From assembly GCA_900045905.1 (NCBI GenBank), contig FCNS01000009.1, forward strand, positions 50,090-114,089: DNA of 64,000 nucleotides, read 5' to 3'. The stretch's first letter is position 1; each line of letters opens with the position of its first letter. The DNA comes from Clostridiales bacterium CHKCI001 (GTDB lineage: Bacteria; Bacillota; Clostridia; Lachnospirales; Lachnospiraceae). The notes beneath the pieces are model-generated. The model searched no databases. It saw only the letters and a list, made by a program, of their open reading frames with translations, and was not told the origin of the DNA. The translations under genes and the position numbers were made by a program. Shown here piece by piece: positions 17,927-27,201 of the stretch.

Positions 17927-20380
17927 TTAAGTCAGCTTATTTTCTGCATCTTCCACTGACTTATATCCATATAATTTAGCTGTATGATTCATTATAATAT
18001 AGGCAAGATTTTCCCCCTGCTGTTTAACAGAAACAATGAACCTTCCATAAAGAATCAACGTTTCTCTAGAATAAGTTCCAAGTTCTCCTCTCAGATAAGT
18101 TTCATAAGAAGTATTAAATAAAGTATCTTCATGACTATGAATACTTCTCGCATTTTTTGCCATATTTGGATATTTCTTTGCAAATGCTTCCATCCATTCT
18201 ACTTGAATCTTTATAATTTCTTCCTGAATTGCAATTCTTTCTTTACTTCTTTCTGGAAGATGGTCTTTTATCTTTGCATATCGCTCAGCTGATGTGGATT
18301 CCATCATTCTAGCATACTTCTCCATAATAAGATTCCATCCTTTTCTATCTGCTTCCATTAAATCGCTGCAATAACTATTTAAAAGTTCCTTTGTCCACGC
18401 CAAATATTGGCTCTTTCTCATAAGAGAAAAGGTATTCCAGTCATCCTGACAATCGGCTCTTCCATCTTCATTTTTTACTTTATCAAACTGACTCCATTCC
18501 AATTGAATAATTCGTTCAATCAACTCTTCTTTTCTATCTGCCGCTTTAACTACAATTTCTTTACAATATTCATCTAAAAATAACTCTGTTCCATTGACAA
18601 TTTTCTGCTGATTCAGTTCAGAAAGAATCAACGCTGCAATTTTTTCAAACGATACTACAATCGAATCAAGACAATTTCGTTCATAGGAATGATACACTCT
18701 TCCTTTCCATGCAGATGCTTGATTTTCCATAACTGCAATTTCATCTAATACTGATCCAAGTTCTGATAAAACTGGAAGATATTCCAAACCTTTTCGCATC
18801 CACTTATAATAAGGTGCATAAGTTTTACTAAGAATATAGGCAATTGACATAGCATGTTTCATCGCTTGTGCAACACAAATTTGGGCTGTAACAAAATCGT
18901 TTCTTGCCATCATTCTTGCATAATTATACTGCCCATTCTGAGAAAATTGGTGGATTTGATCCGCTAGCTTTAACATCCAAACTGATTCTGGATAATATGC
19001 CTTTATTTTTTCTCTTATAGCAGTAAAGATTCCCAGATCATCTCGAAAAACAGTTCCATTAACCGCAACAGCTAAATTTTGTTCAGGGATTTGCTTCCAT
19101 TGTTCCTTACTGAGTTTCCATCCATTCTCTTTTAAGCATTCAAAATCCAATGGAATTCCTAGAATCTGTTCATAAAATACATCAATTGAAAAAACACCTT
19201 TTCTTCTAGAATCAGAAACCTTTCTTTTTCTTTGATATTCCTCATTAGAAGAATCATAAAATTCACTTTCATGTTCTAATACTAATTTTTCATATGCTTG
19301 ACGGAGTTCATTTCCAATTTTTTCATAATCTTCCTTGCAAAGCCACATACAAAACCCAATTTCATAATCGTGATCTCCTGATATGACATCATCAAATCCA
19401 AAACAATCCGAACCTTGTCCTACAAGACCTACTGCAATCCTATTTTCATATTCAGGAAACTGTTCCCGTATGGAATTCTTTCCATATTGTTCATAAAAAG
19501 CTTTACATCGTTCCATATTATTGTGAAATTGTTTTCTATTTAAAAGTTCTTCTGATTTTTTGCATGCATCTTTATAGTTTTGTTCAATTCTTCTGTACGC
19601 ATCCGTCTTTCCAACATGCCGTTCCAATTCTTTCATAGCTTTATTATAATATTGAACCGATTCTCTATAATTCTCTTTCATATAAAGAGCATCCCCCATG
19701 GCTGACAATGCTGCACTATAATGGAAATTTTGTCCCCCATCCTTCTCATAGCGATCCAATGCCTGTCTCAAATAATCCATTGCCCTATTATAAATTTGCT
19801 GAGATTCTTCCTCTGATTTATCGTTTTCTTCACAACTTATTCGCAGCAATGTTACTGCCAAATTTGTTCTAGTCGTCGCTTGTTCTATAATTGCCTCTGG
19901 GTACTGGTCCACAACTTGGAGAGCCTTTTGAAGCATTTTTTCTGCTCCTCTAAAATCTCCCATCTCTTGATACAAAAGACTCCAATTATTATATAAACTT
20001 GCATAATGAAATGAGCCAAAAGGAAGCTGATTCGTATAGATTTTTTCTACATATTGATAGTTCTTCATAGACTGTTCCAACCGTCCAAATGCTCGGTAAG
20101 CATTTGCTACATTTAAAAGTGTTGTAGCATACTCTACAGTTTTTTCCAGTTGTAACTCTTTCATCAGTTGAATAACTTGCTCACAATATCCAATACCTTT
20201 TTCTTTCTGGCCAGTATCTCTACAAAATCCCATGATTTCATTCAATAACGTGACAGCTGCAAAATATTCTTTTTGTTCATACGCTTCTTTTATTTTTACT
20301 GTCAAAAAGTTCTCGATTTCCTGTAAAGAATACTTACCAAACATCTGATCATATTCTATTAAAACTTGGTTAATATCCAT
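17927..20380 (-). CDS. TPR / DUF4037 nucleotidyltransferase / DUF4125 fusion protein
   Basis: The 817-aa cytoplasmic protein has three parts. Residues about 25-275 are TPR-type helical repeats (for example YATTLLNVANAYRAFGRLEQ and YSAALSAMGDALYMKENY). Residues about 290-530 match DUF4037, with the nucleotidyltransferase-like signature GLVGQGSDCFGFDD (318-331) followed by D336-H-D338. Residues about 600-815 match DUF4125. The GS plus D-x-D pattern is that of DNA-polymerase-beta-type nucleotidyltransferases, so transfer of a nucleotide to a protein or small molecule is plausible but unproven. It has no operon partners. GGAGG precedes the start. Confidence 0.7.
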   Translation of the reverse strand: MDINQVLIEYDQMFGKYSLQEIENFLTVKIKEAYEQKEYFAAVTLLNEIMGFCRDTGQKEKGIGYCEQVIQLMKELQLEKTVEYATTLLNVANAYRAFGRLEQSMKNYQYVEKIYTNQLPFGSFHYASLYNNWSLLYQEMGDFRGAEKMLQKALQVVDQYPEAIIEQATTRTNLAVTLLRISCEENDKSEEESQQIYNRAMDYLRQALDRYEKDGGQNFHYSAALSAMGDALYMKENYRESVQYYNKAMKELERHVGKTDAYRRIEQNYKDACKKSEELLNRKQFHNNMERCKAFYEQYGKNSIREQFPEYENRIAVGLVGQGSDCFGFDDVISGDHDYEIGFCMWLCKEDYEKIGNELRQAYEKLVLEHESEFYDSSNEEYQRKRKVSDSRRKGVFSIDVFYEQILGIPLDFECLKENGWKLSKEQWKQIPEQNLAVAVNGTVFRDDLGIFTAIREKIKAYYPESVWMLKLADQIHQFSQNGQYNYARMMARNDFVTAQICVAQAMKHAMSIAYILSKTYAPYYKWMRKGLEYLPVLSELGSVLDEIAVMENQASAWKGRVYHSYERNCLDSIVVSFEKIAALILSELNQQKIVNGTELFLDEYCKEIVVKAADRKEELIERIIQLEWSQFDKVKNEDGRADCQDDWNTFSLMRKSQYLAWTKELLNSYCSDLMEADRKGWNLIMEKYARMMESTSAERYAKIKDHLPERSKERIAIQEEIIKIQVEWMEAFAKKYPNMAKNARSIHSHEDTLFNTSYETYLRGELGTYSRETLILYGRFIVSVKQQGENLAYIIMNHTAKLYGYKSVEDAENKLT

Positions 20381-20582
20381 TATTACCTCCTGCTTTTCAT
20401 CTTATACCGTATATTATATCTCAATTACTACTCCTAAAAAACTGATTTATTTCTTGATATTGATTAATATTTCTTATGGCATTTATTAAAAAGCAAATTT
20501 TTTATATTGTGTCAGTAAATAGTTTCAAATACAGCCCTTCTTTTGGATAAACCAATTTAATAAAAATCTCTCCTCATTTCAT

Positions 20583-20612
20583 TGACATTCTTACTATATA
20601 TAATGTATGCTT
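20583..20612 (+). promoter_or_regulatory. Promoter of the NUDIX gene
   Basis: TTGACA, an 18-bp spacer and TATGCT lie 44 bp upstream of the start codon. Nothing else is evident in the 275-bp gap between the divergent genes. Confidence 0.5.
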
Positions 20613-20655
20613 GAACTGTTTCTATAACAATTATATTTACAAATAGGAGCATGAA

Positions 20656-21105
20656 ATGGATAAAACAGAACGAGTCGAATTAACAACATTATGTTTAATC
20701 TATCAGGGAAACCAATTATTATTACAAGATAGGAAAAAAGAAGACTGGAAAGGTTATACATTTCCTGGCGGACATGTAAAACAGAATGAATCTATCATTG
20801 ATGCGGTTATTCGAGAAGTAAAGGAAGAAACAGGTCTTACAATTTTCCACCCAAAACTCTGTGGAATAAAACAGTTTCCAATCGAAAATGGCCGATACCT
20901 AGTCTTTTTATTCAAAACAAATGAATTTGAAGGAACACTTTGTTCCTCTAATGAGGGGAAAATGGAATGGATTGACAGAAACCAGCTTTCCAGCTATGAA
21001 ACAGTAGAAGACTTTGAAGAGTTATTGCATGTCATAGAAGATAATCAGTTAACTGAATTCCAATATACAATACATAATGATGATTGGAATATTAAAATAA
21101 AATAA
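20656..21105 (+). CDS. NUDIX hydrolase (8-oxo-dGTP diphosphatase-like)
   Basis: The 149-aa protein has a complete NUDIX box, G-x5-E-x7-REVKEETGL (starting GGHVKQNES), that coordinates the metal for pyrophosphate hydrolysis. Its size and the layout of an N-terminal strand plus NUDIX box fit the MutT-like group that cleans oxidised nucleotides, but the substrate is not determinable from sequence. It is a single-gene unit with its own promoter and a shared terminator. Confidence 0.85.
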   Translation: MDKTERVELTTLCLIYQGNQLLLQDRKKEDWKGYTFPGGHVKQNESIIDAVIREVKEETGLTIFHPKLCGIKQFPIENGRYLVFLFKTNEFEGTLCSSNEGKMEWIDRNQLSSYETVEDFEELLHVIEDNQLTEFQYTIHNDDWNIKIK

Positions 21106-21167
21106 TGTTCCAATTAGATCCAAAAAACATTTTTAGTCTTTCTAATTTATTTTTAAATCTAAATATT

Positions 21168-21201
21168 AAGAGAGCAGCTGTATAGGTCAGACTGCTCTCT
21201 T
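21168..21201. terminator. Bidirectional terminator between the NUDIX and flavodoxin genes
   Basis: Perfect 10-bp arms AAGAGAGCAG/CTGCTCTCTT with T-rich sequence on both sides serve the two convergent genes. Confidence 0.85.
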
Positions 21202-21280
21202 AAAATAAATTCATTTAATCTTTATCATTTCCTTTGTCATTCACATTCTACAACCGCTGTCACAGCTGCTTAGAATAACC

Positions 21281-21994
21281 TCAAAAACCTAAGTTCTGTA
21301 CCCATGCAACAATCTCATCCTTAGCATCTGCCACATCATTACGAGAAATTGTAAGACCATCTTCGCTTACTTGTGCATTTGGCTGAAGATTAGAGATTTC
21401 CCAAACTGTACCAGAAAATCCGCTTCCTCCATGAGGACAAAATGGAATAATCGTTTTTCCAGAAAGGTCATATTCTTCAAGAAATGAATACACTGCCATA
21501 GGCATATCTCCCCACCAGTTCGGATACCCCAAGAAAATCGTATCATATTGATCTATATTTTCGATATGTGTGGATAACTCTGGACGAGCATTTTCTTCTT
21601 GTTCTTCTGCTGCTTGATCTACAAGCGGTTCATGATCCAATAGATATGTCTTTGTTGTCTCAATTTGAAATAAATCTCCTTCAATTGTTTGTTGTATAAT
21701 TGCTGCTATATATTCTACATTTTCCATAATCACTCCATCTTCTACCACAATACTCGCTCCTGAATTGGCATCGATTCCCTCTGTATCAACATCTTCTGGC
21801 ATAGTAAAATAGGCAATTAGAAAACTGGCGTTTTGTGTTTTTTCATTTTCTTCTGCCACTGATGCATCCGCAGAAGCTTTTGTTATCTCTTCTGCATCAG
21901 ATGAGACAGAATTTGTTGGTTCCGAAACATTTCCACATGCAGTGATTGTAGCTATAAGCACTAAAACCAATATCATAAAACTTATTTTTCTCAT
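21281..21994 (-). CDS. Lipoprotein flavodoxin
   Basis: The 237-aa protein has an N-terminal lipoprotein signal ending in TITAC (Cys20), a 35-residue linker and a flavodoxin domain. Landmarks are TIFLGYPNWWGDMPMAV, IIPFCPHGGSGFSG and the final helix KDEIVAWVQNLGF. Flavodoxins carry FMN and move electrons; a surface-anchored form suggests extracytoplasmic electron transfer. It lies 21 bp downstream of an iron-type alcohol dehydrogenase and is co-transcribed with it. The usual first strand with the FMN-phosphate loop is weak (FLIAYFTMPEDVDTEG), which is common in this subfamily. Confidence 0.85.
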   Translation of the reverse strand: MRKISFMILVLVLIATITACGNVSEPTNSVSSDAEEITKASADASVAEENEKTQNASFLIAYFTMPEDVDTEGIDANSGASIVVEDGVIMENVEYIAAIIQQTIEGDLFQIETTKTYLLDHEPLVDQAAEEQEENARPELSTHIENIDQYDTIFLGYPNWWGDMPMAVYSFLEEYDLSGKTIIPFCPHGGSGFSGTVWEISNLQPNAQVSEDGLTISRNDVADAKDEIVAWVQNLGF

Positions 21995-22015
21995 AAATTC
22001 TTTCCTTCTTATTTT

Positions 22016-23185
22016 TTAAAAGCATTCATTCAATATTTCCAAAATTTCCTCATGTGTCATCTTTTTATAACTTCCCAATGACAAATTACAAGAATTTGCA
22101 ATTTCTTCAAGCATGGATTTGTCTTTCATTCCTAATTCCCGAAGTGTTGTAGGAAGTCCGATCTCTTTGATAAAATCTGCCAAAGCTTCTATCCCTGCAA
22201 TTGCCAGTTCTTCTTTTGTTTTTCCTTCTGCGGATATTCCCCAAACATTTCTTGCAAAACGTGCAAATTTTTCTAATCCTGACTGGCAAATATGTCGGTA
22301 ATATACGGGATGAATAACTGCCAGACCACATCCATGATTACAGTTTGTATAGGCTCCAAGTTGATGCTCTATTTGATGACATTCAAAATCCATTTTCTTT
22401 CCTAATTTAATAATTCGATTTTCTGCCATGGTAGAATCCCACATCAAATTGCTTCTTGCTGTGTAATCTTCTGGATTTACAATTGCAGTGCGCAGATTCT
22501 TAATGACATTCTTCATTAAAGCTTCTGAAATATCATCTGACACATTGTCTTCATCTGGTTCACTAAAATAAGTTTCCATAATATGAGAAAGGATATCAAA
22601 ACTACCTGATATCATCTGTTTTTTTGGTACACTGAATGTATAGGTAGGGTCCATTAAAGCAAACTGAGCATTACATTGAGGATAATCTTTTCCAGTTTTT
22701 ATTTTTAATGCTTCATTCGTAATTACTGCTCCACCGTTCATTTCACTGCCCGTTCCTGCCACTGTCACAATAACCCCCAAAGGAAGCGGTTCAAAATCAA
22801 TCACACCTGACTTAGCCCAAAATCTCTCCCAAACATCTTCCTCACAGCGTGCTGCTAATGAAATCGCTTTACAGCAATCCATTACAGAACCACCACCAAC
22901 CGCAAGAATTAAGGAAACGTCTTTTTCTTTTGCAAGTTTTGCGCCTTCCAATACCTTTTTATAGGTAGGGTTCGCCATAATTCCAGAAAATTCTACAATT
23001 TCCTTTCCAGCTTTTTGAAGCAATTCTGTTACTTCCTCATAAATTCCATTTTTTTGGATTGATCCACCGCCATAAGCTAACATGACTGTTTTTCCATACT
23101 TCTGAACAAGATGTGGAAGAAATTCTTGCACACATCTTTTTCCAAAATATACTTTTGTTCCATTTTCAAATATAAAATTATTCAT
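22016..23185 (-). CDS. Iron-containing alcohol dehydrogenase (YqhD/BDH type)
   Basis: The 389-aa NAD(P)H-dependent dehydrogenase belongs to the iron-containing alcohol dehydrogenase family, closest in layout to butanol dehydrogenases. The nucleotide motif GGGSVMDCCKAIS is present. So is the metal-binding set with the histidines of ILSHIMETYF, ECHQIEHQLGAY and NCNHGCGLAVIHP. It would reduce aldehydes formed in fermentation. A GGAGG lies 6 nt upstream of the ATG. It is the first gene of a two-gene operon with the lipoprotein flavodoxin. Confidence 0.9.
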   Translation of the reverse strand: MNNFIFENGTKVYFGKRCVQEFLPHLVQKYGKTVMLAYGGGSIQKNGIYEEVTELLQKAGKEIVEFSGIMANPTYKKVLEGAKLAKEKDVSLILAVGGGSVMDCCKAISLAARCEEDVWERFWAKSGVIDFEPLPLGVIVTVAGTGSEMNGGAVITNEALKIKTGKDYPQCNAQFALMDPTYTFSVPKKQMISGSFDILSHIMETYFSEPDEDNVSDDISEALMKNVIKNLRTAIVNPEDYTARSNLMWDSTMAENRIIKLGKKMDFECHQIEHQLGAYTNCNHGCGLAVIHPVYYRHICQSGLEKFARFARNVWGISAEGKTKEELAIAGIEALADFIKEIGLPTTLRELGMKDKSMLEEIANSCNLSLGSYKKMTHEEILEILNECF

Positions 23186-23308
23186 ATTATACCTCCATTC
23201 TTTCTAACTTAACCATTTTCTTTATTAATAGTATAAAAAAAGAAGACTTCTAACAGAAGTCTCCTTTTGTTCATCAGTATATACGGAATGGTTATAAGAT
23301 TAAAATTT

Positions 23309-23737
23309 TTATCTCTCCATACATCCATCTCCAGCCATTAGCTTTGTCATTTCCTCTACTCGTTCTAATGGGAATGGAGGCAAACACAGAGGTTTCATAG
23401 CAATAGACATTAACTTCATAGGATTATCATCCCCAGCAACTCGATTTGAACTGAGTTTTCCACAACGGCGACAACGATGAATCATCGCCCATTCTCCATT
23501 CTTTCTTACCCATACCGCAACTGGTTCCATTATACCACCACAGTCGGACTCACGATCACCTGGTTCAATATCTACATGAAGACTGGATAGGCAATTTGGA
23601 CAATGATTACGATGGTCACTGCCAGCTCCAGCAGATACAACTAATCGTCCACAAACTTTGCATATAAAACTGTCTGTACATGGATGTGTTTTATAGTATC
23701 CCTTTTCATATCGCTTTTTTTTATTTTCACGGTTCAT
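23309..23737 (-). CDS. RNHCP domain zinc-binding protein
   Basis: The 142-aa protein contains the eponymous DHRNHCPNC sequence together with ICKVCG and HRCRRCG, giving three CxxC pairs able to bind zinc. A C-terminal NRVAGDDNPMKLM segment is typical of the RNHCP family. The function is unknown; the zinc knuckles suggest RNA or nucleic-acid binding. The ATG at 23737 has GGAG with 9-nt spacing, while one two codons upstream is too close. A GC-rich hairpin (TGCCCGC/GCGGGCA, 23777-23793) lies in its leader. Confidence 0.7.
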   Translation of the reverse strand: MNRENKKKRYEKGYYKTHPCTDSFICKVCGRLVVSAGAGSDHRNHCPNCLSSLHVDIEPGDRESDCGGIMEPVAVWVRKNGEWAMIHRCRRCGKLSSNRVAGDDNPMKLMSIAMKPLCLPPFPLERVEEMTKLMAGDGCMER

Positions 23738-23829
23738 TTCCATTATCTCCTCACACAATTAATCTAAACTTTCATGCCCGCTTTGCGGGCACCATCATGA
23801 TATAAAAGTACATAATGTATCAGGACAAT

Positions 23830-24128
23830 AAAAAAGATAACCCCCGAATGATGAGTTATCCAATCAATACGAAACACAGATTCTATTGCTCCCATTATCA
23901 ACAAGCATTACAACTACAGTTCAGTACAGAGCCTGAACTATAATTAACCAAACGATTTAATTAAAATGATAATGAAACACTACACGATCTCCTAAGTAAG
24001 AGGTAGCCTGAGCAACTATTCGCAAAATAAGTACAACAAAGAAACCCATCATTTTCAGATGAAAATAAAATTTTATTGTCCTGTTACTTGCGAATGGCCG
24101 ACATCAAGCCACCTCCCTTCTATCAATC
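23830..24128 (-). ncRNA. Orphan structured RNA of about 300 nt, or tiny-peptide gene
   Basis: A good promoter (24136-24164) and an intrinsic terminator (23836-23860) bracket 300 nt with no normal ORF. The RNA would contain a long stem (ATTCGCAA near 24102 pairing with TTGCGAAT near 24019), an internal TTTTCA/TGAAAA hairpin and a GTTCAG/CTGAAC hairpin. Two tiny ORFs are possible. One is a 6-codon peptide (MSAIRK) behind an excellent GGGAGG site. The other is a 31-residue peptide with a hydrophobic start (MMGFFVVLILRIVAQATSYL) that has no ribosome-binding site. It could be a regulatory RNA or a type I toxin locus; no known family was recognised. Confidence 0.45.
23836..23860 (-). terminator. 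Terminator of the orphan RNA
   Basis: GATAAC/GTTATC arms with a GC-rich top are followed by six T on the minus strand. Confidence 0.75.
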
Positions 24129-24135
24129 TTTTTAT

Positions 24136-24164
24136 ACTATATCATATGAGATAAAATATGTAAA
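24136..24164 (-). promoter_or_regulatory. Promoter of the orphan RNA
   Basis: TTTACA, a 17-bp spacer and TATAGT on the minus strand, about 15-20 bp before a GGGAGGTG ribosome-binding-like site. Confidence 0.65.
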
Positions 24165-24270
24165 GAACCTTATTTAAAATTTCAACTTTTCTTTACTATC
24201 CCACCTAAAGTGATCTTCTTCATCGCAAAGACCAAGAACATCAATCCTTCCTTCTCGATCTACAATTCAC

Positions 24271-26463
24271 TTAAATCACTGTATCATTCTTCAAAACCTC
24301 ATTCAAATCACATTCTAAAATTTGTTTTCCTCCAATATAGTAGGCTAAAGATACAAATCCAACAATAACCAATGCAAATATGAAAATCGGAAGAACAGGA
24401 GCTTCTCTCCAAAATACCATCGGATCCAAATAACTTGCTGAAATCATCAACATCACAACTGCTGCTGTTAATGGCAATGTAATTAAAATCGGTCTACCTG
24501 CAATTACAAAGGCTTCAATAAAAAACATTTTTCGCATGTTAGCAGGCGTGAAACCAATGGACAAATATTGGGCAAATTCCCGTTTCCTCTGTCGTAAAAA
24601 TCCCAATGTATTAGAAAATACATTTGCAATTCCTATAACAGCGAGTAAACCGCAAAAAGCACCTAGAATTATTTGGGAACCCTGTATCATCTCATCATTA
24701 GAACGTTTCTCTTGAATTCGATTTTCACTCTCCATATTGTAATTTTGTTCCAATACTTGGGATACTTCCGTTTCTATCCGACTTAATTCAGTCAAATTCG
24801 ATCTATCTTGTGCTAAAATTCGGATATACATATTTGTTTCTTCACCATTCATCTGTTTTGATAGATTCTCCCACATAGATAACGGCATAAACTGTACGAG
24901 AGTATAATTATCATATTCTTCACGTAGTACTGGCGTCTCCTGTGTATAGGCTAGAATCGGAACATCAATGAGTGTTTGCTCCGTTGTATAGAGGGAAACT
25001 GTTTCTCTATCTTCTTTCACAAAAGGAATATATTGTTTGTTTCTAAAATTACTATTTAAATTATCCCAAATTCTATTTAGGACAATCGTTCCTTCCAAAC
25101 TCGGTGATGCACCAATTTGTGAACAGTATTCTAAAAAACTTTCATCATCCATAATGATAATAGGAGAATTAATTCTATAATATTCTCCTTCTTTAACGAT
25201 ATCATCCCCTGCAATCGTTTCGATTCCTCCCAATGCCATCAATTCTTCACTTTGCCAATCTGCTGTCATCTGACTTATTTCTTCTGCTTTTTGATACAGC
25301 GTACTGTTTTGCACACCTGAGAGTTTCTTTACTTCATTTGTCCGATCAAATGCTGTAAGTTTTGTATTTTTGACAGTTACCATAATGTCCCAGGCATTTT
25401 GATATCGTTCAAAGTAGGTATATCTTGTACTAATTTGGGACAGCGTAAAAAAGCAAAGCATAATCGTAAATCCTAAAAATGACAATAACAATGAAATTGT
25501 AGAAATTCTTAACTGTTTTTTCCGTGCTTTCAATGCATTCCCTGCTAATTCTCCTTCTATTCCAAATATCCATGATAATACACGAGAATGCTTTCTTCTT
25601 TTGAGCTGAAAATCTCCTAAATTATGGATTGCTTCCAGTGGTGTTATTTTGCTTAACTTTCTTGCAGGTATCCATGCTGAAAAAAGCACCATTAAACTAG
25701 CAGAAAGAAATGTAACAAGAAATACTACTGGATGATACTGAAATACAGCTGGATGCCGCTCAGCCACATCCGCTGCAAAGAAATTGACTGCTTCTATAAC
25801 AGCATAACTAATTCCAATTCCTAAAACACTTCCAAATAAAATTGGAAAAAAACAGAGTATCGCCGCTTCCTGAAGCAAACAGATACAAATTTGTTTCGGC
25901 GTAGCTCCAATACTGGAAAAAATGCCAAACTGGTGAATCCTTGCATTCATAGATATTTCAAAGGAATTTCGAATAATCAAAATTAAGGAAATCGAAACTA
26001 CAATGAATACCGCTGCATAAAAAGGCAATAATAACGGTGGTGTTTCATCTTGTGGATCATTAATAAAATATCTAGATAATAACAAGGAATGATACTCGGC
26101 AGCACTTTCCTCAAGTTCAAGTTTTGTAATGATCTGTGGCATATCCTGATAAATGGTTCGAACATTCTGAAAATACACATCAATTACTGTTTCTTCATCC
26201 GATAAATCTTCATTGATAACGGCTTTCTCCACATTTGCAAACTGGCATATCACAGACAAATCATTCTCGTTTAAATTTCCAGTAATGCGTCCCTGCCAAT
26301 CACCCTCCTCTAACTTAATTCGCTCCACTTCATAAACCCCAAAATTAAAAAAAAGACTACACAGCAAAGATAGAAATAACGTTGCAATCAGAGCTGATGC
26401 CATAATGGAAATACTCGCAGCACGATTATTTTTTATATAGCTTTTTGAATAATCTTTCCACAT
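24271..26463 (-). CDS. ABC transporter permease (FtsX-like domains)
   Basis: This 730-aa membrane protein has an N-terminal transmembrane segment, an extracellular loop, a three-helix FtsX-like block at about 150-270, a large extracellular domain and a second three-helix block at about 600-715. It pairs with the ATPase encoded 5 bp upstream. With the adjacent kinase and regulator it resembles peptide-sensing or peptide-resistance (BceAB/MacB-like) transporters. The substrate is inferred only from that context. Confidence 0.8.
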   Translation of the reverse strand: MWKDYSKSYIKNNRAASISIMASALIATLFLSLLCSLFFNFGVYEVERIKLEEGDWQGRITGNLNENDLSVICQFANVEKAVINEDLSDEETVIDVYFQNVRTIYQDMPQIITKLELEESAAEYHSLLLSRYFINDPQDETPPLLLPFYAAVFIVVSISLILIIRNSFEISMNARIHQFGIFSSIGATPKQICICLLQEAAILCFFPILFGSVLGIGISYAVIEAVNFFAADVAERHPAVFQYHPVVFLVTFLSASLMVLFSAWIPARKLSKITPLEAIHNLGDFQLKRRKHSRVLSWIFGIEGELAGNALKARKKQLRISTISLLLSFLGFTIMLCFFTLSQISTRYTYFERYQNAWDIMVTVKNTKLTAFDRTNEVKKLSGVQNSTLYQKAEEISQMTADWQSEELMALGGIETIAGDDIVKEGEYYRINSPIIIMDDESFLEYCSQIGASPSLEGTIVLNRIWDNLNSNFRNKQYIPFVKEDRETVSLYTTEQTLIDVPILAYTQETPVLREEYDNYTLVQFMPLSMWENLSKQMNGEETNMYIRILAQDRSNLTELSRIETEVSQVLEQNYNMESENRIQEKRSNDEMIQGSQIILGAFCGLLAVIGIANVFSNTLGFLRQRKREFAQYLSIGFTPANMRKMFFIEAFVIAGRPILITLPLTAAVVMLMISASYLDPMVFWREAPVLPIFIFALVIVGFVSLAYYIGGKQILECDLNEVLKNDTVI

Positions 26464-26468
26464 CGCTC

Positions 26469-27149
26469 TTACCTCCGCTTCTGATCATCTATAATTTTAC
26501 CATCTTCAATCGTTACAATGCGGTCTGCTTCCAGAGCAATTTTCTCATCATGGGTAACAAGCAAAATGGTCTGTTTTAAGTTTCGATGAAATAATTGGAG
26601 CAGATCAATGATTTCTTTAGAGTTTCTTTGATCCAGATTTCCCGTTGGTTCATCCGCAAGCAAAATAGCAGGACGATAAATGAATGCTCTTGCAATTGCC
26701 ACTCGTTGCTGTTGTCCGCCAGAAAGCTGATGAGGTAATGCTTTTAATTTGTCTTGAATTCCCAAGGTCCGAACAATCGCTTCATAATGTTTTTTCTCTG
26801 GTTTTCTCTTATCCAAAAGCAAAGGCATAACAATGTTTTTCTCTACTGTCAGTGTAGGAATTAAATTATAAAATTGATAAATCAGCCCAATTTTTCTTCT
26901 TCTAAAAATAGCTGCATCTGTAGCGTTCAATGTTCCAATATCCATTCCATCTACAATAACCGATCCACTTGTCGGCTTATCAACACTTCCTAAAATATGC
27001 AGCAGTGTAGATTTTCCAGAACCAGATGCTCCGACGATCGCCACAAATTCTCCTTTTTCCACAGAAAGATCAATTCCATTTAATGCTGTCACTTGGCTTT
27101 CGCCTTTTCCAAACACTTTCTGCACTCCATTGCATTTTAAAATTTCCAT
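26469..27149 (-). CDS. ABC transporter ATP-binding protein (LolD/MacB type)
   Basis: The 226-aa ATPase has Walker A GASGSGKST, signature LSGGQQQR and Walker B ILLADEPTGNLD followed by the switch histidine in LLVTHDEK. It belongs to the MacB/LolD/BceA clade that powers FtsX-type permeases such as the one directly downstream. GGAGG lies 8 nt before the ATG. Confidence 0.92.
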   Translation of the reverse strand: MEILKCNGVQKVFGKGESQVTALNGIDLSVEKGEFVAIVGASGSGKSTLLHILGSVDKPTSGSVIVDGMDIGTLNATDAAIFRRRKIGLIYQFYNLIPTLTVEKNIVMPLLLDKRKPEKKHYEAIVRTLGIQDKLKALPHQLSGGQQQRVAIARAFIYRPAILLADEPTGNLDQRNSKEIIDLLQLFHRNLKQTILLVTHDEKIALEADRIVTIEDGKIIDDQKRR

Positions 27150-27201
27150 GCCAACCTCCTATGATTTCGTTTTTCTTATCATAGCAAAGTAAAGTGACAT
27201 C

